DNA from: Asparagopsis taxiformis
Lineage: Eukaryota > Rhodophyta > Florideophyceae > Bonnemaisoniales > Bonnemaisoniaceae
DNA length: 64,000 nt
Assembly (NCBI GenBank): GCA_030407315.1
Contig: JALQPE010002520.1
Coordinates: 1-64,000 of the forward strand
Direction of reading: 5' to 3'
In this document: one piece after another, positions 31,793 to 42,180 of the stretch
Numbering within the stretch: position 1 is the first letter of the stretch
Layout: each line of letters begins with the position of its first letter
The notes under the pieces: generated by a model
The model's database searches: none
Told to the model about the DNA's origin: nothing
What the model saw: only the letters and a program-made list of their open reading frames with translations
Made by a program: the position numbers and the translations under genes

Positions 31793-33190
31793 ATGGGAGA
31801 CAATAGTATCATGAATACTACAGCGGAGAAGAGCAATTCTCCTTCTGCTGAAGAGAAAAGCATCACTATTGCTCAGTACAGCTCTTCTAAAGTGCAAGTT
31901 GATCCTCGCAAAGTGAAATTTCCGACAGTGACCTCCCGTTTGGTGCGACCGGGTCGTGTAAACGAACTGGCCAGCATTTTCATGGATAGAGGTTTCTCTA
32001 CCACTGGAACTATGATTACAGTCTGCAAAATGGAAGATAACGAAGGAGACGAGTTTTACTGCATCGATGGATCTCATCGCATAGCTGCTCTGCAACTATG
32101 CCTGGAGAAGTACTCAGGAAAGAACAGGGATTCCTTGGAATTGGTTTGGGTACAACAGTTGATTGCGCCGAACGGGCGTCTAATTTTCGATGCGCTGGAG
32201 GTTCTGAAACTGTCTCTCGAAGCCAATATACAAACTCACGATGTCGCTTCTGTGAGCATTGCCGACAATGTCTGTGCGGTCATAGAGTTTCTCAGGTTTT
32301 CCAACCAGATGGATCTTCCTGTTGTCCGGCTTATTCCTATTCTGAAAGAAGTGAGCTATATTCTGCCGTCCGACAGGAACCGTTCGGAGAACTCGTATAG
32401 GCAGTACATCAACATTGCGAAGGGGTTCAATCGCACAGACAGCGTTGCTTTCGTGTACTGGAGCTCTATCCCTAGCGTTTACAATGCTTTGGATAGGAAC
32501 AGAGAAATCGAGGATGCAAGAACCGAGGGAAGAGATCCGGACTTTTCTCGAATTGACTCTGCCGATATGTACGGGTGCGTGCTCGATCTTGTCAATAACG
32601 CAATATTCCGCAATGGCACGGACGGACGCGGGACGCGCGATAAGGAGTGGTTCCAGTGGTTTGTGCTCGAGATGACAGCGTCGTGGACAAGGATGAGGAG
32701 GAAGAGAGGACTTGTCAGAAATATCGGAAGCGGAAGTCCGTTCACGATGCGCACTTGGCTACTGGCTCTGTTGGCCATCTATGATATGGCAGAGGTCGTC
32801 CGCAAGTGGTTGAACTCTGCAACGATGGAGGAATTCGTGCGAACGGATTTGGCAGCAGAAAACGCGAAGGAGGTCGGGGATAATGATCATCGCATTGGAG
32901 AACGCATTGTATTCGTCCTTGTCGACTTTCATGACGACGTGGTAGACAGAAGCAGTCTGAGAACCAAGAACGGGATGTTTACAAACAGTTTTTACGACAA
33001 ACTGGAATATGCTACCGGGACAAAGGCAATGCAGGAGACGAAAGCGGAGGAGGAGAGGGAACGGAATCGCATGACCCCCGGAGAAATAGAAAAAGCACTT
33101 GTTGCTGGCGCCAAAAGAGAGAGGAAGAAGCACCTACTGCCGCAGAACAGGGAAATACTTCAATGGAAACTCTTGGTCCTCTTCAAGTAG
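31793..33190 (+). CDS. ParB-like domain protein with helical C-terminus
   Basis: The start MGDNSIMNTT was chosen because homology with the copy 1 and 2 relics begins here; an in-frame ATG at 31721 adds 24 residues. The N-terminal domain has the ParB/sulfiredoxin-like fold signature: VDPRKVKFP, RPGRVNELASIFMDRGF and YCIDGSHRIAAL (DGSHR at about residues 92-96). Members of this superfamily bind nucleotides, cut nucleic acid or act in partition; the role here is unknown. No helix-turn-helix is evident. The C-terminal half contains EMTASWTRM and TWLLALLAIYDMAEVV, conserved in the paralogous relics, so it is a real domain. The tail overlaps the dioxygenase frame by 92 bp, so the two may be translationally linked or fused by frameshift. 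Confidence 0.7.
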   Translation: MGDNSIMNTTAEKSNSPSAEEKSITIAQYSSSKVQVDPRKVKFPTVTSRLVRPGRVNELASIFMDRGFSTTGTMITVCKMEDNEGDEFYCIDGSHRIAALQLCLEKYSGKNRDSLELVWVQQLIAPNGRLIFDALEVLKLSLEANIQTHDVASVSIADNVCAVIEFLRFSNQMDLPVVRLIPILKEVSYILPSDRNRSENSYRQYINIAKGFNRTDSVAFVYWSSIPSVYNALDRNREIEDARTEGRDPDFSRIDSADMYGCVLDLVNNAIFRNGTDGRGTRDKEWFQWFVLEMTASWTRMRRKRGLVRNIGSGSPFTMRTWLLALLAIYDMAEVVRKWLNSATMEEFVRTDLAAENAKEVGDNDHRIGERIVFVLVDFHDDVVDRSSLRTKNGMFTNSFYDKLEYATGTKAMQETKAEEERERNRMTPGEIEKALVAGAKRERKKHLLPQNREILQWKLLVLFK

Positions 33191-34898
33191 AAGAAGGAAT
33201 ATCTGCCGAAGCCCAAGTAGAGCAGGAAGATTCTGCTGTTGTGGAGAAGAACAGGAAATTACTCCAAATGTGGTGGCTGAAGAAGTGATTCCTCCTGTCG
33301 CGACGAAAGCAATAGAAGAGGCACCTCTGAGCACCCCGAAAGAAGCAGAAGACCGTCCTGCCGCAGCAAAAGAGGATGTACAGGAACGTCCTGCCACGCG
33401 TCTTGCAGCAGCTGAGAAGAGGGAAGCAGAACGTCTTGCTGTTGTCCAAAAAGAACAGGAACGTCTTTCAGCTTCAAGGGCAGAGCGGGAAAGTCGTGCC
33501 AGGGATAATTCGCCGGGAAGGATTGTCAGAGAAGATGTTCCTCAGGGAAGGAAAGAAAGCGGCGATACGCAAAGTCTGGATATCAACTTGGACAATAGTG
33601 GTCGCATGGACATAGACACGACTGGACAACAAGCTGGAGATGCGCAGAACCGCTCTGTGATATTGAAACTTCGAATCAGGACACCAGAAACTAACAGCAC
33701 TAGCCCGGCCGAAGTGGACAAGGAGAATACGGGAAGAAGCAGGAGCTCTGGTGGAAGCGGCGATGAAAACGAGTCCAGGCTGGATAAGAAGCGAAGAAGG
33801 GAAGAAACTAGCGCGAATTTTTCTGAGCCCAATACGCCGGATGACAACATTGAGAGTGGGCCTCCCCGGGAAAAGAAGAGTAGAGTCAATGCAAGGAAAC
33901 AAACGACTGGAGAAGAAGCACCACTCTTCACTGACGAGCAAGAAAACTCCCTTCCAGACCGCACATTCGCAGAGGAGATACCTGAGAAGCTGCCTTTATG
34001 CGTTCCTTCCAACTCGAGAATGAAGTATTATATCACAGAAGAAGACATTGATACAATCCGGACGGAGATAATGGAAGCAGCTGCAGGCTACTCTACTTTG
34101 GTATGTCCCCTCGGTTCTTGTGAAAGCCAACAATACTTCAGCTACCAGAGAAGAATGATCGACGAGCTTGGTTACGTGGTGTTGCAAGACATTTTCTCTT
34201 CTACTACAGTGGGAGCAGCTACGCACGAGTTATTCACACAGATGGCCAGCACATTCCAAGGTACTACAAGTGGCTCAAGTGCAAGTCAGAAGAACCCGTG
34301 GAAACCACTTCGACCGAAAGACAGCACTGGTGTATTCAAGACGGACCGGAAAAGCATCTGCGATGACCTTGAGCAAGAAAGCGCGCGGCAGTACAGGAAC
34401 AAGCTGATTCTGGAGCTAGGTAAGGCGATTTGTGCGGAGAACCTGAAGCTCGGGTTTGGAAGAGAAGAAGCGGTGGTGTTTCCAGAAACGGGTCTTCGTC
34501 TGATTTTGACCGCAGAAGGTAGTCAGGAGCAACTTATGCATACCGATGTTCCCGTCCGTGAGGGAACTGGAACTGGTCCTCTCAACTCGCCATCATATTT
34601 CATGATGGCTGCTGGTGCGGATGGGTTCATCATTCGTATCGCCAAGTTCAGCCATGTGTGCCTAAGTCATCCAGCGAAAGACAAGTACCGCGTGCCAGTG
34701 ACGAACGTGCGCATCCCACCGTATTCCCTGCTTGTATGCCGAAGGGACGTGTATCACGGAGGAATGGGATTCGCGGAGGGTCGTTCTTCGGTGAGGTACC
34801 AGCATCCTATCCGGTCCCATCTATCACTGCGAACTTCCAGGGAGAAGTTGCTACAGCCTCCCTTCAATGTCAACTACTGGGAGCGTTTAGATATCTGA
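33099..34898 (+). CDS. Putative 2OG-Fe(II) dioxygenase
   Basis: The C-terminal 260 residues look like a double-stranded beta-helix oxygenase. They contain GYVVLQDIFS, FPETGLRLIL, MHTDVPV with HxD (H481, D483), the distal histidine in DVYHGGMGF (H553) and arginine R566 in VRYQHPI. Spacing fits the 2-oxoglutarate/iron family (HxD, about 70 residues, H, 13 residues, R). The N-terminal half is disordered, charged and rich in basic patches (KKRRREE, REKKSRV), suggesting nuclear entry. The substrate is unknown; DNA, RNA or histone demethylation or base oxidation are possible, by analogy with TET/JBP and AlkB enzymes. The first 50 residues look out of frame: a neighbouring frame from ATG 33163 reads METLGPLQVEEG, so the true start or a frameshift near 33240 is unresolved. 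All family copies pair this gene with ParB. Confidence 0.6.
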   Translation: MLLAPKERGRSTYCRRTGKYFNGNSWSSSSRRRNICRSPSRAGRFCCCGEEQEITPNVVAEEVIPPVATKAIEEAPLSTPKEAEDRPAAAKEDVQERPATRLAAAEKREAERLAVVQKEQERLSASRAERESRARDNSPGRIVREDVPQGRKESGDTQSLDINLDNSGRMDIDTTGQQAGDAQNRSVILKLRIRTPETNSTSPAEVDKENTGRSRSSGGSGDENESRLDKKRRREETSANFSEPNTPDDNIESGPPREKKSRVNARKQTTGEEAPLFTDEQENSLPDRTFAEEIPEKLPLCVPSNSRMKYYITEEDIDTIRTEIMEAAAGYSTLVCPLGSCESQQYFSYQRRMIDELGYVVLQDIFSSTTVGAATHELFTQMASTFQGTTSGSSASQKNPWKPLRPKDSTGVFKTDRKSICDDLEQESARQYRNKLILELGKAICAENLKLGFGREEAVVFPETGLRLILTAEGSQEQLMHTDVPVREGTGTGPLNSPSYFMMAAGADGFIIRIAKFSHVCLSHPAKDKYRVPVTNVRIPPYSLLVCRRDVYHGGMGFAEGRSSVRYQHPIRSHLSLRTSREKLLQPPFNVNYWERLDI

Positions 34899-35104
34899 TG
34901 AAATTAGTTCTTAATAGCATTCTATGGCAGGCATCAAGGCCGCCTTCAAGTAAACGATGAAACTTAGGCTAGTACATGACGTCTGCGTATGTAGACGGGT
35001 CAGGAGATATACAATACTCAATTTGATATGAGAAGGGGAGGAAACTATGGCGGGCACTACTAGAATAGAACAAGTTAATATCGCAGTCGTCTTTGGTTGC
35101 AACA
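34899..35104. other. Spacer after the dioxygenase gene
   Basis: No gene is seen. It would contain the 3' untranslated region and polyadenylation signal of the dioxygenase gene. Confidence 0.35.
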
Positions 35105-36170
35105 TTGAGGTGAGGAAGGCTTACAGATGATGCAGTTCCGCTGGGGTGCTGACAGCAAAGTCATCGTTGCGATGACTTTGCTGTAATGATTTGATTTCTT
35201 ACAGCAAAGTCATCGTAACGATGACTTTACTGTAAGAAATCAAATCATTACAGCGGCCACAATTTTTTACCGGGTAAAAAATTCTTGCTGATTTTTTACC
35301 CGGTAAAATTTTCTCACCACTGTAATCAAACCTTTCCTTACAGCAAAGTCATCGTAACGATGACTTTGCTGTAAGCATCCCGGGTAAACGGCTTCGGCTG
35401 TAAGCGGTTGGGAGTTTCGTCCGTCTCCCACCCTGGGAAGGGTGAGAAGGGAAGTGTGGAGCCGGGAACATCGTACAACGATGGATTGGACGGCTGTTGA
35501 CGGCTCTGGGGAGCACTCTGCGTCGTGCAAGCCTGGTTTGCGCTGGCTGCACTACCTGGTATTGAACGGTTCTGTGCGCAAAGTTTACTCATGAAGGAGG
35601 TAGGGTGTTGTGTACCACACCAACCATAGTTACTAACATTTGCAGTGTACTCTAGTGATGTAATTATTATTCTAGTTTCTAAGTATACAATGATATTAAG
35701 TAAGTCAGATGTGCACAGAGCATGGTCTAAGCCTAGCACGGTAGAGAAAGATGGAAGAAAGATTGAAGGGTAGGCATGCAGAAGTATGAAGGCAGCAGTA
35801 TGTGTAGACTATGAGAGTGGTAATAAAATATTTCATGCACCAAAGGGGCGGGCAGAGTGACAGTAGAGAGGTGGTGTGTAGGTGGAAGGTAGGTGGAGAT
35901 AATGAAGGAGGACAACAGAAATAAGAGCGAGGGTTGAGACCAACGGCTTACAGATGGAGCAGTTTACCAGGGATGCTTACAGCAAAGTCATCGTTACGAT
36001 GACTTTGCTGTAAGGAAACGTTTCATTACAGTGGCCATGATTTCTTTACCCGGTAAAAGAATTCCTGGCCTCTGTAATGAAACCTTTCCTTACAGCAAAG
36101 TCATCGTAACGATGGGTTTGCTGTAAGGATCCTTGGGAAACTGCCTGAGCTGTAATTGTCGTACAACGAA
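35105..36170. repeat. Palindrome-bearing macro-repeat, copy 3
   Basis: One complete macro-repeat unit and the start of another are collinear with units in copies 1 and 2. It holds 37-bp palindromes near 35153 (variant GTTGCGATG centre), 35199, 35338, 35977 and 36093; the last has a three-base disruption (ATGGGTTTG). The tract from 35740 to 35930 matches 6530-6720. This shows that copy 3 belongs to the same family at least this far in. Confidence 0.8.
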
Positions 36171-36360
36171 AAGTGATGTGGAAGGTTCGGATTGGTCAAC
36201 CGCTGAATATCATTACCAGGGTGTATACTAATAGGAATATGTCAGTTCTCTGAGTTTCTCCTATCTTACTCAGCTTACGCAGCAAAACAGCTTGTCGTTC
36301 AGATCTTCTTCTCTCTTTCTCAATCTTTCACTCTTCTTTCCTCATTTCTTCACCAAAGCA

Positions 36361-37232
36361 ATGGCTCAACAATCCCCCAACGCTTTCGACCGCCAGGTGC
36401 GCTCTGCCAGCCGCCGTGACAACGATTCTCCCTCTCCTTCTCTCCTTCTCTGGCCCCCCCTGTCCCCATGGACGTTTGCGAAGCTGCTGCAGCGCTGACC
36501 CAGCTCAGCCCAGCACCTAAGCCCGTCCCCTCGCCCCCTACGGCTTCCGATCCCGCGGTTGTCCCGACAATCGACGCTGGCGTTCCCGCAACTCCGCTTC
36601 CGGCTCAATCTGCCGAAGCGGCGCCAGCCGTCGAGGGATCTGGTGCTCCTCTGCCTAGCTCGCCTGCTCCGGACATGATCATCGCGTCCGGCAGCGACTT
36701 GGCAGAGGATGCGGAGAAGGTCGATGATCACAACGCTCGTGACATCGTACCGAACAAGCCTCTCCGCAGCACCAGGCTGGCCTACCCTGGCACAGTGCCC
36801 ATCCCGGTGGATGTGGACTACGACATAAGTCCGGAGAGCTGCCGAAACATTCCAGTCTTCATTTCCCCCCTGGATGTTTCTCCTCCGGCAGTCGTGTCCA
36901 GGGTGGTCAGGCCGCATCGCGTTGATGAGTTGAAGAAAACGTTTCTCACTAAGGGATTTTCCGTGATTGCTTCACGCGTGTCCGTCTGCGAGGTGATTGA
37001 TTCCAATGCCAAAGTACGACTGCAATACGTCGATGGATCTCACCGAGTGACCGCGTTGAAGGCCATTCTCGAGTCGGCTGGACCTGCTCCTGCGAAGGAC
37101 AGTCCAGAGTGGGAGGAGTTTGTCAAGTCTGACATCTACCGTCGCTTTGGAACCATTCCAGTCGACTTTCTCCTCCCACCGACTCGGCTTGGCCGGGATC
37201 ACAGCATAAGCAATTTTTTGAAAAACCAGTAA
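36361..37232 (+). pseudogene. Second ParB-like gene, frameshifted and truncated
   Basis: ATG 36361 (AQQSPNAFDRQVRSASRRD) opens a frame that fails at a run of seven C near 36452. A one-base change there joins it to the frame running from 36468 to 37232. A Pro/Ala-rich linker leads into the ParB-like domain: VSRVVRPHRVDELKKTFLTKGFSV and LQYVDGSHRVTALKAIL. Homology with the intact paralogue stops at PPTRLGRDH and the frame ends a few codons later (SISNFLKNQ) in unrelated AT-rich DNA. The whole helical C-terminal domain is missing. It is cleaner in GC content than its neighbours, suggesting a separate history. Probably inactivated by an insertion or deletion at about 37205. Confidence 0.65.
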
Positions 37233-38141
37233 ATTTTATGGTCTGGACCATTAGAAATTAGTGGAATGGCAAACCATCAAAAAAATCCCAGAAATTACCG
37301 GCGCCGTGCCATAGATAAGTAGTGGAAATACCGTAAAGAATGTAATGGAATGGAACTGCGCCGTGGGAGTGGGTGTAAGCACCGTGACAGGTGGAATTTT
37401 CCAGTACTGTACGGAAAAATAACATTGGAAAGGACAAAGACACGTCGCGTTGGTCATGACAGTGACCAGAGGTGGCATATTCCATTATTTTTGGAAATTC
37501 TATGCTGGAATGATGGAACGGCGGAACCATATGTATGACAGTACCATGATGGACTGGAACCATGATCTTTGATGGTCACTCCAGTCTGTGCAATGGATGG
37601 CAGCCGTAGCAGTGCAAGGACGGTAGAGAGATGGACTGGTACTGACTGTTCCCATGTGATATCCACTTAGATGAAGTCACATTTTGGATGTCCATGAGGA
37701 ATATGATATCATATGGAAGAGGAGAAATGCAAAGTGTATGGCTTTAACTATCCTATCTCGATATGGTCATTGTTTTATCATAGATAGGGTATGGTCGAAA
37801 GAATGGAACCATCTACATTGATTTTTAGCACAGATAATACGGCTTGGTTACTATTTTAGTCGCTAAAGTCTGTAATCAAGCCACTCCCCTATACACGGGA
37901 TTGACCCGAATAGTGATTTTCGCCCTGGCTTTAAGCGTTAGTAGTAACATAAACGCAGTAGTAGTGTAGTTGACAACTTTTGTGGCAGTGGGGAACATTG
38001 TAGTGATTTCGTATCATACGGTAAAAATGCAAAATTGGACGTTACGGATATGGGTGAGTAGTATTGAAGAAGTCAACGAAGACTTTTCCTAAACAGAATT
38101 GCAAATTGTGGGCTCTAGTATCTTTATTTGGTGGAGGAACT
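37233..38141. other. Non-coding tract truncating the second ParB-like gene
   Basis: No gene is seen. The first 450 bp are rich in repeated TGGAA/TTCCA and CCATGA words on both strands, the rest is AT-rich. It may be the remnant of an inserted element, but I found no clear terminal repeats. Confidence 0.35.
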
Positions 38142-39836
38142 ATGACCAGGCGGGAATCATTGCGAATTAGGCGCCAAAGCGAAAAAGCAATAGCGTGTCG
38201 GGAGCGTGAACGAGCTGCAGCTGTTGATGCACTTCCGTCTGTCGGCACCCAAATAGAGGTATGGTTCCAGGTGGGGGACGACTCAATGTGGTGGAAGGCT
38301 GTGGTAGTGGAAATGAAACTTCCCGAGCAGTATCCTATTTGCTCGGGTAAACCATCAGTGAGTGACCGCATCGATGTGGACAGAGGAGATGGCGTGTACA
38401 CGCCCGGAGTGGTGGAGCAGCAGGGTCAGGATTTGGATACTGCAATTGTGAAGTTGACGACGGAGGAAAAGGATATTGCAGTAACGGAAGTGTCAAAGTG
38501 GCGGTATTCGGATTCTGTGAAGCCAAGGCATGATGAAATAGTGGTTGCAGAAGGCAGATTGTTATACGATGCAATTCCTGAAAGGAATTACCCTTGCGTC
38601 TCCTATGAATACGTAAAATTTGTGCTGGGAAGTAAGTTGATGTCCGGGGGTCAGCCACCAACACCGTGGCGAAGGAGCAACGGAGAGGTTGTGGACTATG
38701 AAGAGGCCGGAGTGGAACATCATGTCGAATCGGATGGTGAATCTGAAGCGATGTCCCCGCAAAAGAAGAAGCGAAAAGTGGAATCGGTACTTGATTCCAA
38801 CACATACAGTGGCATGGAGAAGAGGCTGAGAACACTAGAAAGTATTATTCTTTCTGGAAGTGGTGGCGATCATCGGATGGTTTACGATGGGAAAGTTCCA
38901 ATAGAACCTGCACTCACGTCCACTGGACCGGTTCTATTGATGCTTTTGCGCCGCTCAGTCGAGAAAGCTGTAGAACAGGCAAACAGAGTTACGTTGTCAA
39001 ACTCCGGGACGGATTTTCCGCATAGTGAGGTGGATGGTGCATGTACCAGTGGGACAGTTGTGAGTGGTCCAGTGCATATTCCTGCTTCATTGAGCACAAC
39101 CGTATTCCGGGAAATGTTGAAGGGAACAACAGAGTTGTATGCAGGATGTTATTACAAAGTTTACCCTGGGCTTCATGAGGCAGTGAGCGGAACTGGTGCT
39201 GAAGCTGTGAACATTACATGTTCCAGTTTTGCAGCAGTATCGGACTTGTTAGGATTACCTCACCCGTGGCGAATGGAGTCATTGCTGCACAGACGAAAGC
39301 CTGGAGCGGCAGCGGAAGAGGAAGAAGGGGGAGTGATTAGCGGAAATCGGCCTAGGAGGCCATTGTTCTTGCGCTTGCTTGGTGCATTGTTGTGCACAGA
39401 AACGACGAACGGAGATCCATCATCTGTTGCAATTGGCAGTAGCTCGTTCTGCGTATCCGGAGCAAAATCGAACACGTGGTGCCTAGTGCGCAAGAATAGT
39501 TCTGCAGTCCAAGGTCAATATGTGCATGGCATGGAGCTGAAAAAATGCCCATCGATTTGTGCCGTACATAGGAGGCCTGACGGGGATGCGAGTCGGGAAG
39601 GGTGGAAAGGTGACGGGAAGAAGAGTTTTCGTATAGAATGGCAACCGATAACGGATAAGAAAAGGGGACAGACAGGGGATGTGTTGTGGGGAACATTTCG
39701 AATTCATATACCATACGTCGTATTCCGAGATTTTGGCGAACCATGGCGAATAGACAAGTTGATATCGGAAGATCTAGTCAAAGATGTGGTGGGGTATAAC
39801 TTTTCAGACAAAAGGGCAGAGGAGTACATAAAATGA
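38142..39836 (+). CDS. Protein with a Tudor-like N-terminus, function unknown
   Basis: ATG 38142 (TRRESLRIRRQSEK) gives 564 residues; the frame is open upstream to a TTG. After a basic helix comes a module resembling Tudor/Agenet domains: GTQIEVWFQVGDDSMWWKAV followed by a variable loop and EVSKWRYSD. The same layout opens the captured Sel1 gene in copy 2 (VGMTVEVLWPV, NSWWKACVLEI, LKWRIAN). A KKKRKVES nuclear signal and a short coiled coil follow, then a 250-residue C-terminal domain of unknown type (TTELYAGCYYKVYPGL, FRIHIPYVVFRDFGEPWRI). Tudor-like modules read methylated histone tails or DNA-bound complexes, so a chromatin role is plausible. It converges with the minus-strand gene 127 bp downstream. 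Confidence 0.5.
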   Translation: MTRRESLRIRRQSEKAIACRERERAAAVDALPSVGTQIEVWFQVGDDSMWWKAVVVEMKLPEQYPICSGKPSVSDRIDVDRGDGVYTPGVVEQQGQDLDTAIVKLTTEEKDIAVTEVSKWRYSDSVKPRHDEIVVAEGRLLYDAIPERNYPCVSYEYVKFVLGSKLMSGGQPPTPWRRSNGEVVDYEEAGVEHHVESDGESEAMSPQKKKRKVESVLDSNTYSGMEKRLRTLESIILSGSGGDHRMVYDGKVPIEPALTSTGPVLLMLLRRSVEKAVEQANRVTLSNSGTDFPHSEVDGACTSGTVVSGPVHIPASLSTTVFREMLKGTTELYAGCYYKVYPGLHEAVSGTGAEAVNITCSSFAAVSDLLGLPHPWRMESLLHRRKPGAAAEEEEGGVISGNRPRRPLFLRLLGALLCTETTNGDPSSVAIGSSSFCVSGAKSNTWCLVRKNSSAVQGQYVHGMELKKCPSICAVHRRPDGDASREGWKGDGKKSFRIEWQPITDKKRGQTGDVLWGTFRIHIPYVVFRDFGEPWRIDKLISEDLVKDVVGYNFSDKRAEEYIK

Positions 39837-39963
39837 TACCAGTAGTGCAATGAATAAAGCAAAAACGGTTCTGCCAGGCTAATAGAGACACATGTATACT
39901 GAGAACTAGGGGCAAACAATGCCAGGTTACGTAGGCGAAGATAGCAGAACAGTAAACAGAAAT

Positions 39964-41637
39964 CTACACATCAATTAAAGAAATACCAAGTGCATCATCT
40001 TCCTCTAGAGGTACACAATGAACATTAGATGCTACCCTGGCTGTTGGGTTTTCGTAGGATTGTTCCATCTGTGTGGCATTAGAATCGAACCGCACCGACA
40101 TGTATTCCTCTGCAGTGATGTTTCTCTTCTTCCTAATAATACCTAGAAGGCAATCACCCCCCATGAGGTAGTCACGGAGTTCGATGTGACCCCATGTAAC
40201 ACGCAGAGGGAAACCATCATTCCCGAAATTACCGGTAGGCGCCATTGTAAGGGCTGTGGTGAATAACCCGTGCAGGCAAATTGCAATGCGATAACATGCC
40301 TGAATTGAATGGGGTTCGTGACAGAGCATCTCGAGTTGTGTGCATTGGCAGAAACTACACAACAATATCATAGCTAATGTAAGAAAAGAAAAAGAACAGA
40401 CGGCCAATCTCTCAACCGGGGCCTTTGTACCTGCATTGCAGGAGCCGTCTACGGCGCCGCTAACCTGAACTTTGTAAGTAACCTGAATGTGAAGCTCAGG
40501 TCGACTCAAAATAAAATCCGAGAAGATATCATCATTTTTGGAGTAGACAGCTTGAGACTCATCCCCTGTGCCGTAAGCTTTCGAAGTTATCGGAATTTTT
40601 TCAGATGGACACATATCCAATGCAGAAATGTCATTGTCAGGCGAAAGAGAAACTTTAGCCTGCATATCTCGATGGATGAGGAAGAATGCATGTTTGACTA
40701 ATTCCATTTTCATCTGCTTCCGGGAAGTATTGAAAAACTGTGTGAGCTGCCGCAGTGCCGAAGTAACGATCGGAATGGACTGTAAGTCCGAAGGAGAAAG
40801 ATTAGATACACAAGAAGACGAAGATGAGGAAGAACCAGTACGGCGCTGTTCTCCTTTAGAACCCGAGAGTCGGCGACGTTTCGAATAATTGATTGGTAGA
40901 GTTGTGGACTGTGGCGCAGGTCGATCTGTTTCCGTTGGCATCGAAATATCCATGGCATGGAAAAGAGCCCGCTGCGAAATCTGCAACCAAGCAGGCTTAT
41001 TGATTGGCACGATGGTTGCATTGCGAAGTGCGTAGTCACGAGAAATGGTATTGCTGTTCAGGTCATCCTCCTCCCCAGGGTCAAGGGTACCAGAATTCCT
41101 CGTCGCCGAATCCTTCCATCGCACAATTCTGTCATTTGCCATAGAAATAAACGCAGTTCCGACAATAGCACGTTTCAGGAACACATGCTTTTTCCCTACA
41201 GCTGTTCCAATTAGGGATTTCTTGGACTGCCTGACCTCAGAATTAGAACTGGATGTCTGAGAGAAGGAAAGGGAAGCCAGAAGTAAAGTAGTGCAGGAAT
41301 CTTCATTTGAACACGGTACAGATGTTGCACAGAACGAGTTTGGGGTAACAGAGGTTTTGATGAACTCTGCAATGGTTCGAAACGCGACGAACCTGGATGT
41401 CACAAGTCTGTTGTTGAAAAGAGAGGACACCAGAGTGGTAACTTGTGCTGATTTTCTTGAACGCTCTTCCAGAACCACAGGTGGAACAACGTTTGTACCA
41501 GCTGCAGCAGAGGCCATATACCGAATGCAGGCTAGTTCCATTTGAACAGATGAAAGAGAATCGCGGAGGTACTGTTCAAGGTAGGCAAACCGTTCCTCAA
41601 ACTGCGCAAACCTGGTTAAGGATAGTTCGTCTCTCAT
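39964..41637 (-). CDS. Coiled-coil protein of unknown function
   Basis: From ATG 41637 (RDELSLTRFAQFEERF) the protein has about 557 residues; an upstream TTG keeps the frame open to 41709. It starts with a coiled coil (FAQFEERFAYLEQYLRDSL), then two basic helical regions (RQSKKSLIGTAVGKKHVFLK), a Ser-rich stretch with KRRRLSG, and a C-terminal domain with many hydrophobic residues (TWGHIELRDYLMGGDCL). I recognise no family. Its place in a CACTA element next to a transposase system, and its weak resemblance to the coiled-coil gene at 17036-19321, suggest a DNA-binding accessory protein. That is inference only. Confidence 0.45.
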   Translation of the reverse strand: MRDELSLTRFAQFEERFAYLEQYLRDSLSSVQMELACIRYMASAAAGTNVVPPVVLEERSRKSAQVTTLVSSLFNNRLVTSRFVAFRTIAEFIKTSVTPNSFCATSVPCSNEDSCTTLLLASLSFSQTSSSNSEVRQSKKSLIGTAVGKKHVFLKRAIVGTAFISMANDRIVRWKDSATRNSGTLDPGEEDDLNSNTISRDYALRNATIVPINKPAWLQISQRALFHAMDISMPTETDRPAPQSTTLPINYSKRRRLSGSKGEQRRTGSSSSSSSCVSNLSPSDLQSIPIVTSALRQLTQFFNTSRKQMKMELVKHAFFLIHRDMQAKVSLSPDNDISALDMCPSEKIPITSKAYGTGDESQAVYSKNDDIFSDFILSRPELHIQVTYKVQVSGAVDGSCNAGTKAPVERLAVCSFSFLTLAMILLCSFCQCTQLEMLCHEPHSIQACYRIAICLHGLFTTALTMAPTGNFGNDGFPLRVTWGHIELRDYLMGGDCLLGIIRKKRNITAEEYMSVRFDSNATQMEQSYENPTARVASNVHCVPLEEDDALGISLIDV

Positions 41638-42180
41638 GTCAGCCTGGAATAAGGAGATCTTCACAGATATGTTTCGTAACGTCAGAGCTACTGGGATCAG
41701 GTATTCCAAGATGAAGAGTTATCCAGTAGAATGGTGGTAAAGGTAATTTGTTTAAGTTCGGAACTTGTCCGTTTATTGAAGAAGGGAAGGAAAGGGGAGA
41801 GATCGAAACGTTACAAATGCTACGTGTTGTAACCGACCTATTCAATTTGTAGAAGTAGGAAGAGATAAAGGAGGCTGTGGAACCGTTACGAATGCACCGT
41901 GCCGTAACGGTCGTAGATCTAAATAAATGGTGTGGTACAATAACTGTTTAAATTAAGCATAATTTCGGACGGGAAAATTACTCGAGTAAAAAGAGATCTA
42001 GACCTGAACATTAGGTAGATCAGGTCCTCGTCCTGTTCACGGGAAAGAAATGCACCTAATCATCGCGGATGTTAGAGGGAATGAGGAGATAGAACATACT
42101 TTGCCTATTTTACTATTTGCGGGGTAATGGGAAGCAGGGAGAACATGATGTAGGTGTGAAAAACGCCAATGCGTTCCTGT
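41638..42180. other. Intergenic region with hairpin-element fragment
   Basis: I see no gene. Around 41978-42000 is ATTACTCGAGTAAAAA, the core of the large hairpins at 62367 and 62779. Two diverged direct copies of a CCGTTACGAATGC-type stretch lie near 41809 and 41882. Confidence 0.5.

Noticed and set aside
37233..38141. A defined transposon truncating the second ParB-like gene
   Set aside because: I could not find terminal repeats or a target duplication, so only a non-coding tract is reported.
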